Below the pieces are notes generated by a model that saw nothing but the letters and a program-made list of their open reading frames with translations, was not told where the DNA came from and ran no database searches. A stretch of DNA of 5,012 bases from Planctomycetota bacterium (GTDB lineage: Bacteria; Planctomycetota; Phycisphaerae; UBA1845; PWPN01), in the NCBI GenBank assembly GCA_016209665.1, contig JACQVT010000760.1:1-5012 (forward strand), in the 5' to 3' direction. Below are positions 1 to 5,012 of the stretch, piece after piece; within the stretch, counting starts at the first letter, position 1, and every line of letters starts with the position of its first letter. The position numbers and the translations under genes are program-made.

Positions 1-1023
1 TCCGGCGGCGAAGAGGGGGCGCTCAAGGGACCGAGCATCATGCCCGGCGGGCAGAAAGAGGCGTATGAGTACGTCGCGCCGATCTTCACGGCGATCTCGG
101 CCAAGGTCGACGGCGAGCCGTGCTGCACGTACATCGGCCCCGACGGGGCGGGCCACTACGTCAAGATGGTCCACAACGGGATCGAATACGGCGACATGCA
201 GCTCATCTGCGAGGCCTACAGCATCATGCACGGCGTGCTGGGCCTCGGGGCCAAGGAGCTGCATGAGGTGTTCAAGGAGTGGAATTCGGGCGACCTGAAC
301 AGCTACCTGATCGAGATCACCCGCGACATCTTCGCCAAGACCGACCCCGAAACGGGCAAGCCCATCGTGGACGTGATCCTGGACCGCGCGGGCCAGAAGG
401 GCACCGGTATCTGGACCAGCCAGTCGGCCCTGGACCTGGGCGTGCCGGCCCCGACCATCGCCGAGGCCGTCTTCGCCCGGGCGATCTCGGCCATCAAGGA
501 CGAGCGGCTCGCCGCCAGCAAACAGTTGCAGGGCCCGGCGGCGACGTTCAAGGGCGACCGGAAGGAGTTCATCAACGCGATTCGCGACGCCCTGTACGCC
601 TCGAAGGTCTGCTCATACGCCCAGGGTTTCCAGCTCATGCGGGCGGCCGCGGCCCAATTCAACTGGCCGCTGAACTACGGCGCGATCGCGATGATCTGGC
701 GGGGCGGCTGCATCATCCGGGCCCACTTCCTCAACCGCATCGAGGAGGCCTACGACCGCAACCCTCAACTGGCCAACCTGCTCCTCGACCCGTATTTCAA
801 GGACATCATCCATCGCACGCAAGCCAACTGGCGGCGGGTGGTGACCACCGCGGCGGAACTGGGCGTGCCCACGCCGGCATTCTCGTCGGCCCTCGCGTAT
901 TTCGACAGCTACCGCAGCGCTCGCCTCCCCGCCAACCTGCTCCAGGCCCAGCGGGACTATTTCGGTGCCCACACCTACGAGCGGGTGGACAAGCCCGGCG
1001 CGTTCCACACCGAGTGGATCTGA
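1..1023 (+). CDS. gnd: 6-phosphogluconate dehydrogenase, decarboxylating (5'-partial)
   Basis: This enzyme converts 6-phosphogluconate and NADP+ to ribulose 5-phosphate, CO2 and NADPH in the cytosolic oxidative pentose phosphate pathway. The reading frame is open from base 1, so the gene starts upstream. The 340 visible codons begin at the family's SGGEEGA substrate-binding motif (residue about 128 in E. coli Gnd) and end in [13 protein letters not shown], the usual C-terminal tail that reaches into the partner subunit. About 125-130 residues, including the NADP-binding Rossmann fold, are therefore missing, and the full protein would match the long family form (about 470 aa). The catalytic segment [17 protein letters not shown] is intact: Lys codon at 163-165, followed by His, Asn and Glu at the expected spacing. 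The all-helical domain carries the typical [16 protein letters not shown] stretch. The ATG at 40 is internal, because conserved sequence continues upstream of it. A likely terminator follows the stop. Identification is secure; cofactor preference cannot be judged without the N-terminus. Confidence 0.97.
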   Translation, partial: SGGEEGALKGPSIMPGGQKEAYEYVAPIFTAISAKVDGEPCCTYIGPDGAGHYVKMVHNGIEYGDMQLICEAYSIMHGVLGLGAKELHEVFKEWNSGDLNSYLIEITRDIFAKTDPETGKPIVDVILDRAGQKGTGIWTSQSALDLGVPAPTIAEAVFARAISAIKDERLAASKQLQGPAATFKGDRKEFINAIRDALYASKVCSYAQGFQLMRAAAAQFNWPLNYGAIAMIWRGGCIIRAHFLNRIEEAYDRNPQLANLLLDPYFKDIIHRTQANWRRVVTTAAELGVPTPAFSSALAYFDSYRSARLPANLLQAQRDYFGAHTYERVDKPGAFHTEWI

Positions 1024-1074
1024 CCGGCATGACGGATCGGAAGCGAGACGAGTTCGATCCTCGCAGCGCAACTC

Positions 1075-1110
1075 AAGCCTGGGGACTCAAATCCCTGGGC
1101 TTTTGTGCTT
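1075..1110 (+). terminator. Probable intrinsic terminator after gnd
   Basis: Bases 1075-1085 pair with 1092-1102 in an 11-bp stem (AAGCCTGGGGA against TCCCTGGGCTT) around a 6-base loop. Nine pairs are Watson-Crick and two adjacent ones in the middle are G-U. TTTT at 1101-1104 follows, then GTGCTT. The position, about 50 bases after the gnd stop and before a promoter-like sequence, fits termination of gnd. The T-run is short and partly inside the stem, so efficiency is uncertain. Confidence 0.6.
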
Positions 1111-1138
1111 GTGGGCTCTGTGGAACGTGATATAAGAT
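1109..1138 (+). promoter_or_regulatory. Putative sigma-70-type promoter for pfk
   Basis: TATAAG at 1131-1136 matches the -10 consensus at five of six bases and lies in an AT-rich island of otherwise GC-rich DNA. TTGTGG at 1109-1114, 16 bases upstream, is a partial -35 (TTG conserved). The predicted start near 1143-1145 would give a leader of about 30 bases before the GTG at 1174. The -35 overlaps the tail of the upstream terminator, so the two units are tightly packed. The call rests on motif and position only. Confidence 0.45.
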
Positions 1139-1163
1139 CGGGTTGTGCCGTGGCGTAGAGCGT

Positions 1164-1169
1164 GAGGTG
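1164..1169 (+). promoter_or_regulatory. Ribosome binding site that decides the pfk start
   Basis: GAGGTG lies 4 bases before the GTG at 1174 and resembles the Shine-Dalgarno core. The alternative in-frame GTG at 1162 would precede this element and has only a weak purine stretch (TAGAG) in front of it. An in-frame TAG at 1156-1158 excludes anything further upstream. This favours 1174 as the start codon, although the spacing is on the short side. Confidence 0.5.
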
Positions 1170-1173
1170 TAGC

Positions 1174-2307
1174 GTGGCCAAGTCGGACGCATGTCGGTGC
1201 ATCGGAATCCTGACCTCGGGCGGAGACTGTCCGGGGTTAAACGCGGCCATCCGGGCGATTACCCGCGTGGCGGCCGGGTACGGCATCGAGGTCGTCGGCA
1301 TCCGGGACGGCTTCCGCGGCCTGGTCGAGCGGCGGGCCGAGCCCCTGCGGGCGGCGGACGTGTCCGGCATCCTGACCCGCGGCGGCACCATCCTTGGCAC
1401 CAGCCGCGACAAGCCCAACAAGATGCCGATGGGCAAGGCCGGCAAGATGGACATGACCGCCGCCGCCATCCAGAACTACCACTACCTGCACCTCGATTGC
1501 CTGGTTTGCCTGGGCGGCAACGGCACGCAGAAGAACGCCGCCCGTCTGGCTCGCGAGGGCAATATCAACGTCGTGACGCTGCCTAAGACGATCGACAACG
1601 ACGTGGCCATGACCGAGGTGTCGTTCGGATTCGACACCGCCCTGGCCATCGCGACCGACGCCATCGACCGCCTGCACAGCACCGCCGACAGCCATCACCG
1701 GGTCATGGTGGTCGAGGTCATGGGTCACAAAGCCGGCTGGCTGGCGCTCTCGGCGGGTGTCGCCGGCGGTGCTGACGTGATCCTGATCCCCGAGATACCC
1801 TACGACCCCGACGCCGTCGCCGCTACCCTCAAGGAGCGGGCCCGCTCCGGCAAGCGGTTCAGCATCGTTGCCGTCGCGGAGGGCGCCATGAGTCGCGACG
1901 AAGCAGCGGCGGCGAAGATGTCGGAGGAGGGCAAGAAGGGCGGCAAGAACGACGAACAGCCGCCCTCGACGGTCGTCGGCAGCGAGATGTACGTCCGAGC
2001 CACCGTCGGCCAGCGCGTCGCTCGCGAGGTCGAGCAACGCATCGGGTTCGAGACCCGGGTGGCGTCGCTCGGCCACCTGCAGCGTGGCGGCACGCCGACC
2101 GCCGCCGACCGCATCCTGGCTTCACAACTGGGGGCCCGCGCGATGGAATTGATCGCCGCCGGCAAGGCCGGATTCATGATGGCCATCCAGGGCGGCAAGT
2201 ACGTCCCCGTGCCGCTCGAGGACGTCGCCGGCAAGCTCAAGCTCGTGCCACTCGACGATCCTCTCCTGAAGACCGCCCGTGAAGTCGACACCTGTCTGGG
2301 CGATTGA
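1174..2307 (+). CDS. pfkA: 6-phosphofructokinase, PfkA superfamily
   Basis: This cytosolic enzyme phosphorylates fructose 6-phosphate to fructose 1,6-bisphosphate, the committed step of glycolysis. From GTG 1174 it has 377 residues (381 from GTG 1162), longer than the 320-residue E. coli PfkA. Family motifs appear in order: ILTSGGDCPGLNAAIR (12-27), GGTILGTSR (70-78), LGGNGTQK (113-120), LPKTIDND (136-143, with the catalytic base Asp141), SHHRVMVVEVMGH (173-185), PEIPYD (206-211) and GHLQRGG (300-306). Gly117 corresponds to E. coli Gly104, which favours ATP, while Lys138 corresponds to Gly124 and is typical of pyrophosphate-linked enzymes, so the phosphoryl donor is not certain. Asn116 replaces the usual Mg-binding Asp103. 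I recall GGNGT in a subgroup of bacterial PFKs, so this is probably natural rather than damage. A charged Lys/Glu/Ala-rich segment (about 238-266) is longer than in E. coli. The gene follows gnd but appears to have its own promoter; hicB starts 41 bases after its stop. The family is certain, the donor and start codon less so. Confidence 0.93.
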   Translation: MAKSDACRCIGILTSGGDCPGLNAAIRAITRVAAGYGIEVVGIRDGFRGLVERRAEPLRAADVSGILTRGGTILGTSRDKPNKMPMGKAGKMDMTAAAIQNYHYLHLDCLVCLGGNGTQKNAARLAREGNINVVTLPKTIDNDVAMTEVSFGFDTALAIATDAIDRLHSTADSHHRVMVVEVMGHKAGWLALSAGVAGGADVILIPEIPYDPDAVAATLKERARSGKRFSIVAVAEGAMSRDEAAAAKMSEEGKKGGKNDEQPPSTVVGSEMYVRATVGQRVAREVEQRIGFETRVASLGHLQRGGTPTAADRILASQLGARAMELIAAGKAGFMMAIQGGKYVPVPLEDVAGKLKLVPLDDPLLKTAREVDTCLGD

Positions 2308-2336
2308 CGGGAGTGGCAGCGGCGTCGGATTCAGGT

Positions 2337-2342
2337 TAGAAT
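2337..2342 (+). promoter_or_regulatory. Possible -10 element for a leaderless hicBA transcript
   Basis: TAGAAT matches the -10 pattern TAnnnT and ends 6 bases before the hicB ATG at 2349, so transcription would be expected to begin at or next to the start codon. No good Shine-Dalgarno sequence precedes the ATG (AGG at 2333-2335 is too far and too short), as in leaderless genes. TGGCAG at 2314-2319, 17 bases upstream, is only a poor -35. The pair could instead be read through from pfk. Confidence 0.3.
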
Positions 2343-2348
2343 GCCGAT

Positions 2349-2570
2349 ATGGCGCTTCGCTACACAGTTGTTTTGGAGAGGGACCCCAGCGGCCTGATGG
2401 TGGCCCACGTACCTGCCTTGCGCGGCTGCGTGTCTCAGGGGAGGACCAAACGCGAGGCCATGCGGAACGTGAAAGAGGCCATCGGGCTCTATATCGAGAC
2501 TCTCATCGAGCAAGGTCAGACTGTCCCGACCGAGACCGGACGCGAGGTCGTCGAACTGAGCGTGACCTGA
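2349..2570 (+). CDS. hicB: HicB-family antitoxin, short form
   Basis: The 73-residue product is predicted to bind and neutralise the HicA toxin encoded directly downstream. It fits the HicB-like partial RNase H fold: strand YTVVLERD (5-12), turn DPSG, strand GLMVAHVPALRGC (15-27), the QGRTKREAMRN entry into a long helix ending LYIETLIEQG (47-56), and a last strand REVVELSV (65-72). The pattern 'VPALRGCVSQGRTKREA' followed by 'AIGLYIE' is highly characteristic. The protein ends after this domain, leaving no room for the C-terminal helix-turn-helix or ribbon-helix-helix domain that longer HicB proteins use to repress their own promoter. The ATG at 2349 is preceded by no clear ribosome binding site but by a -10-like TAGAAT. 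hicA follows after one base, so the two are very probably co-transcribed and translationally coupled. By hand count 16 of 73 codons end in A or T. Confidence 0.88.
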   Translation: MALRYTVVLERDPSGLMVAHVPALRGCVSQGRTKREAMRNVKEAIGLYIETLIEQGQTVPTETGREVVELSVT

Positions 2571-2571
2571 G

Positions 2572-2796
2572 TTGAGCAAGCTCCCGCGGCAGCTTCCGTA
2601 TCGAAAAATCATCGCTGCGCTCCGACGTATCGGCTTTCAGATCCATCGTCAGCGCGGCAGCCACATTATCCTGGTCCGCACCGATCCATACGCACAAGTC
2701 GTGGTGCCCGCCCACCGACACATCGCGACCGGCACGCTGGCAGACATACTGGATGGTGCGGGGATCACCGTGGACCAGTTTCTTGACCTGCTGTGA
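2572..2796 (+). CDS. hicA: HicA-family toxin (mRNA interferase)
   Basis: The 74-residue protein is a HicA/YcfA-type toxin, a small double-stranded-RNA-binding-like fold that cleaves mRNA when free of HicB. Visible features are helix 1 PYRKIIAALRRIGF (9-22), strand QIHRQRGSHIILVR (23-36) with the family's catalytic His in GSH (His31), strand AQVVVPAHRHI (41-51), and the typical ending GTLADILDGAGITVDQFLDLL. No expected motif is missing, so the toxin looks intact. The start is forced: TTG 2572 is the only usable start, because an in-frame TGA lies at 2563-2565 and no ATG or GTG occurs before helix 1. The TTG follows the hicB stop by one base and has no strong ribosome binding site, so translation probably depends on ribosomes finishing hicB, which would keep toxin below antitoxin. 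The order is antitoxin-toxin, the reverse of E. coli hicAB but common elsewhere. The stop lies 9 bases from that of the convergent oxidase. By hand count 22 of 74 codons end in A/T, against 8 of the first 74 in pfk. Confidence 0.9.
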   Translation: MSKLPRQLPYRKIIAALRRIGFQIHRQRGSHIILVRTDPYAQVVVPAHRHIATGTLADILDGAGITVDQFLDLL

Positions 2797-2805
2797 CCGC
2801 GGGAG

Positions 2806-5012
2806 TCAATCCAAGGCCATGGCCAGCAGCTCGGCCATGTGCAGCGGGTGGCGGTCGGTCATGTAGTTGATCTGGTGGCGGCAGCTCGTGCCCGACGCGA
2901 CGATGGTTGTCCCCGCCTCGCACGCGTCGATCTTGTCGATCAGGTCCTGGGCCACTTTCTTGGACAGGTCCAGCTTGCTCCGCAACATGCCGAATGCCCC
3001 GGCCATGCCGCAGCAGCCCGTCTCGAGCAGCCGGGCCTTGGCTCCCGGCAGCCTGCCGGCGAGTGCGGGCATGATCGAGGCATCGGACATCGCCTTGGCA
3101 TGACAGTGGCCGTGGACGGCGACCTTATTCACCAGCCCTGCCTTGAACGGCAGGGCGGCCGGCTCGCGACCCAGCAGATCGTGGACGAACGGCTCGAACA
3201 GCACGCACCGCCCGGCGACGTCGTCGGCGCCCGCGATCTTGAGCTGACGATACTCGTCCACGAACATCGTGTAGCACGACGGCTCCAGGAACACGATTGG
3301 TTCAGCGCGCTCGCGGAACAGGGCGACGTTGTGTTCGGCCAGCCGGCGGACCTCGTCCAGCAGACCGCGGCTGCACGCGGGCCGGCCGCAGCACTGCCGC
3401 CACGATTCCAGCACCACCTCGAACCCGGCCGCCTCCAGCACCTTGACCGCCGCCTGCCCGATGTTCGGCTCGTTGTAGCGCACCCAGGTGTCGTCCCACA
3501 GGATCACCCGCCCCCGCGCTACTTGCCCATCCGTGTGGGCCCGGCTTCCAGCCGGTCCTGTTTCAGGTCCTTGGGACAGGTTCTTGCTCCGCCGCCTGAA
3601 CCACCTGTCGAACCGCTGCGTCGCGTACGGCGGCATCGACCGTTCCGCCGCGAAACCGAGCGTCTTCTCCATCACCCGCCGCACCACGCCGTTTCGCAGC
3701 ACCGCGTTGACCACCCGGGCGTGCCGGCCCGCGTTCAGCCGGCCCAAGAGGTCGGCGTTCGCGATCATCCGGTCCAGCAGCGGCACGCCGCGGGCCTGGT
3801 GCCGGGCGTGCAGGATTTCGGCCTTGAGCAGGGCCATGTCCACGTTCGACGGGCACTCCGTCTTGCATCCCTTGCACGACAGGCAGTAGTCCAACGCCTC
3901 GTCGAGTTCGGCGCTGAACAGCAGGTCGCCTCCGTGGGCGAACTTGTTGTCCATCGCCGCCCGGATGGTGTTCGCCCGCCCGCGGGTGGACATGATCTCC
4001 TCCCCCGTCGCCACGTAGGTCGGACACATCGTCGGCGTGTCCTTGCGACATCCGCCGCAGCCGTTGCACTGCTCGAGGTTCCCGACGAACGAGCCGTCCC
4101 GCTCGACGAATCCGAACACCGGCGCGAACGGCAGCTTGATCTGGTAGCCGTCGCCCATGCGCAGGTTCGTGTCGATGCGATAGTGCTCGCCGTTGGCGAT
4201 GATCTTGCCGGGGTTGAGCAGGCCCCGCGGGTCGAACAACTGCTTGACCCGCCGGCAGGCGTTCATCAGCTCGGGGCCGATCTGCTCGGCGACGTATTCG
4301 GTCCGGGCGATGCCGACGCCGTGCTCGGCCGCCAGCGAGCCCTTGAACTGCCGCGTCAGGTCCGCCACCTGTCCGGCCACCTGGCGGTACTTGGCGATGT
4401 CGGCCGCCGTGTGGAGGTTGACCTTGGGCCGCACGTGCAGCAGGCCCGCCGCGGCGTGCCCGTAGAATGATGCCTGGATGCCCAGCGGCTTGAAGATGCC
4501 CAGCAGGCCGTTGACGTATTCCGGCAGCGTCTGCGGCGGAACGCAGACATCCTCGATGCCCGGCGTGGGTTTCGCCGGCCCCGGGCAGGCCGTCAACAGC
4601 GTCAGCCCCTGCTTGCGCAGGTTCCAGATCATCGCCTGCTCGGAGGGGTCCTTGCAGATCAGCTTGCGCAGCCCGAGGTTGCGCCGGCACAGTTCCGCCA
4701 GCTTGTCCTGGGTGTCGTCATCGAAGAACTCGACGATCAGGATGGCCTCGCAGGGCTTGCTGTCCAGCTCCATCAGCGACCGGGTGGCCGCGAAGTTCAG
4801 CCGGCCCCGTGTCTGGTCGAACAGCAGCCGGTCGACGTGCTCGATGGCCACCGGGGCCAGGTCCAGGATCTCGACGCTGGCCTGCATCGCGTCCGGGACC
4901 GACGCGAAGAACAGCACGGCCAGCGCCCGCCGCTGGGGCATGGGCACCACGTTCAGCTCGGCGGTCATGACCGCGCACAGCGTCCCCTCGCTGCCCGCCA
5001 CGATCTTCGCCA
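2806..5012 (-). CDS. FAD-linked oxidase / 4Fe-4S / CCG-domain fusion (D-2-hydroxyacid dehydrogenase type), 5'-partial
   Basis: This fusion resembles GlcD plus GlcF, or E. coli YdiJ (about 1,000 aa). Such proteins oxidise D-lactate, glycolate or D-2-hydroxyglutarate on FAD and pass electrons through Fe-S clusters to quinone or another acceptor. Residues are numbered from the in-frame GTG at 5001, which is internal: conserved AKIVAGSEGTL, the end of the FAD-binding PCMH domain, runs across it to the window edge, so about 250 residues are missing. The FAD-oxidase C-terminal domain spans about 20-268, with FYGHAAAGLLHVRP (179-192) and AAEHGVG (224-230). His182, His189 and Glu226 align with metal ligands known in D-2-hydroxyglutarate dehydrogenases, and LFDPRGLLNPGKI closes the domain. 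Two 4Fe-4S sites follow: Cys312/315/318/326 and Cys373/376/379/383. Two cysteine-rich domains end the protein: QCCGRPAC (536-543) with EPSC576, then HGHCH (630-634) with GCCG (662-665). All ligands look intact, and there is no membrane segment. An atypical linker at 474-499 looks like an absorbed repeat. The architecture is certain, the substrate unknown. Confidence 0.93.
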   Translation of the reverse strand, partial: AKIVAGSEGTLCAVMTAELNVVPMPQRRALAVLFFASVPDAMQASVEILDLAPVAIEHVDRLLFDQTRGRLNFAATRSLMELDSKPCEAILIVEFFDDDTQDKLAELCRRNLGLRKLICKDPSEQAMIWNLRKQGLTLLTACPGPAKPTPGIEDVCVPPQTLPEYVNGLLGIFKPLGIQASFYGHAAAGLLHVRPKVNLHTAADIAKYRQVAGQVADLTRQFKGSLAAEHGVGIARTEYVAEQIGPELMNACRRVKQLFDPRGLLNPGKIIANGEHYRIDTNLRMGDGYQIKLPFAPVFGFVERDGSFVGNLEQCNGCGGCRKDTPTMCPTYVATGEEIMSTRGRANTIRAAMDNKFAHGGDLLFSAELDEALDYCLSCKGCKTECPSNVDMALLKAEILHARHQARGVPLLDRMIANADLLGRLNAGRHARVVNAVLRNGVVRRVMEKTLGFAAERSMPPYATQRFDRWFRRRSKNLSQGPETGPAGSRAHTDGQVARGRVILWDDTWVRYNEPNIGQAAVKVLEAAGFEVVLESWRQCCGRPACSRGLLDEVRRLAEHNVALFRERAEPIVFLEPSCYTMFVDEYRQLKIAGADDVAGRCVLFEPFVHDLLGREPAALPFKAGLVNKVAVHGHCHAKAMSDASIMPALAGRLPGAKARLLETGCCGMAGAFGMLRSKLDLSKKVAQDLIDKIDACEAGTTIVASGTSCRHQINYMTDRHPLHMAELLAMALD
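2818..2839. repeat. Perfect 7-bp inverted repeat at the convergent gene ends
   Basis: CATGGCC at 2818-2824 pairs with GGCCATG at 2833-2839 around an 8-base loop; GGCC-AT-GGCC at 2815-2824 is also a palindrome. It begins 21 bases after the hicA stop and lies in the last codons of the opposing oxidase. It is the only stem seen near the hicBA 3' end. It lacks a T-run on either strand, so a terminator role is doubtful. Confidence 0.35.
3135..3156. repeat. Perfect 8-bp inverted repeat inside the oxidase gene
   Basis: GCCCTGCC at 3135-3142 and GGCAGGGC at 3149-3156 are perfect complements around the 6-base loop TTGAAC. The element lies within codons for ALPFKAGL, just before the HGHCH motif. No T-run follows on either strand, so it is not a standard terminator. 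It may be chance in GC-rich coding DNA or an mRNA structure. Confidence 0.5.
3505..3582. repeat. Possible repeat-derived (REP-like) insert inside the oxidase linker
   Basis: The core at 3541-3555 is an inverted repeat, CCGGCT-TCC-AGCCGG (6-bp arms, 3-base loop). It is followed by nested small inverted repeats: CCTGT 3557-3561 with ACAGG 3576-3580, CCTG 3557-3560 with CAGG 3564-3567, and GTCC 3567-3570 with GGAC 3574-3577. Read on the minus strand it encodes residues 474-499 of the oxidase (NLSQGPETGPAGSRAHTDGQ and onward), a Gly/Pro/Arg-rich linker between the second 4Fe-4S site and the first CCG domain. From memory, 'CCGGCTGGAAGCCGG' with a nearby 'CACACGG.TGGGCAAGTAGC' is typical of dispersed repeats in planctomycete-like genomes. 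That recognition is not checked here, and the outer boundaries are estimates. Confidence 0.42.

Noticed and set aside
40..42. ATG at 40 as the gnd start.
   Set aside because: The frame is open to base 1 and encodes [13 protein letters not shown], conserved family sequence directly before this Met.
1043..1070. A tRNA T-arm-like hairpin: CGAG 1049-1052 and CTCG 1060-1063 around TTCGATC, possibly the 3' part of a tRNA or an attachment-site remnant.
   Set aside because: No matching 5' acceptor strand, D-arm or anticodon arm lies upstream, where gnd codons occupy the space, and no CCA follows. The 4-bp stem is short enough to be chance.
279..1130. A long plus-strand frame overlapping gnd and running into the gap.
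   Set aside because: Its Pro/Gly/Arg-rich translation lacks any known motif and overlaps conserved 6-phosphogluconate dehydrogenase sequence. It is a shadow of GC-rich codons, as are the minus-strand frames within 303-1071, 975-1469 and 1237-2291.
1162..1164. GTG at 1162 as the pfk start.
   Set aside because: It is possible but less likely: GAGGTG at 1164-1169 is well placed for GTG 1174, and the extra four residues are not part of the fold.
2839..4470. A 543-codon open frame on the plus strand opposite the oxidase.
   Set aside because: It is in exact codon register with the minus-strand gene, so its stops would need TTA, CTA or TCA codons there, which GC-rich genes avoid. The product is Arg/His/Val-rich with no recognisable motif, while the minus strand encodes intact conserved domains.
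4999..5001. GTG at 5001 (minus strand) as the oxidase start.
   Set aside because: It sits inside the conserved IVAGSEGTL motif of the FAD domain, and the frame continues to the window edge.
1..5012. CRISPR array, transposase, integrase, phage or secondary-metabolite genes.
   Set aside because: No regularly spaced repeats, no mobile-element reading frames and no terminal inverted repeats were seen on either strand.

Overview
This is a 5-kb stretch of a GC-rich bacterial chromosome. It carries central-carbon and redox genes with a two-gene toxin-antitoxin cassette between them. Both ends cut through genes. Lineage cannot be proved from the window. The high GC content, GTG/TTG starts, a phosphofructokinase with the GGNGT/PKTIDND signature, and a 'CCGGCTTCCAGCCGG' repeat core together make me lean towards Planctomycetota or a similar uncultured group. 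The repeat core resembles, from memory, dispersed repeats of planctomycete-like genomes. Confidence in that placement is low to moderate.

Layout: (1) 1-1023, plus strand: the C-terminal 340 codons of 6-phosphogluconate dehydrogenase (gnd), with the N-terminal NADP-binding part off the left edge. (2) 1024-1173: a gap holding a likely intrinsic terminator for gnd, then a likely promoter and a ribosome binding site for the next gene. (3) 1174-2307, plus: a PfkA-family 6-phosphofructokinase, probably starting at GTG 1174. (4) 2349-2570 and 2572-2796, plus: a compact hicB-hicA toxin-antitoxin pair separated by one base, with a forced TTG start for hicA. (5) 2806-5012, minus: most of a large FAD-linked oxidase / 4Fe-4S / double cysteine-rich (CCG) fusion protein of the GlcD-GlcF / YdiJ type. 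Its N-terminus lies off the right edge. It converges on hicA with only 9 bp between the stop codons.

Functionally, gnd (oxidative pentose phosphate pathway) and pfk (glycolysis) sit side by side but appear to be separate transcription units. The flavin/Fe-S protein probably oxidises a D-2-hydroxyacid (D-lactate, glycolate or D-2-hydroxyglutarate) and passes electrons through two Fe-S clusters to a membrane or soluble acceptor. The hicBA pair has no evident metabolic link. Its codons end in A/T more often than those of pfk, which fits later arrival.

I did not find a new multi-gene system. The observations most worth checking are a repeat-like element apparently absorbed in frame into the interdomain linker of the Fe-S oxidase, the unusual active-site combination in the phosphofructokinase, and a HicB with no room for a DNA-binding domain whose start codon sits where a leaderless transcript would begin.
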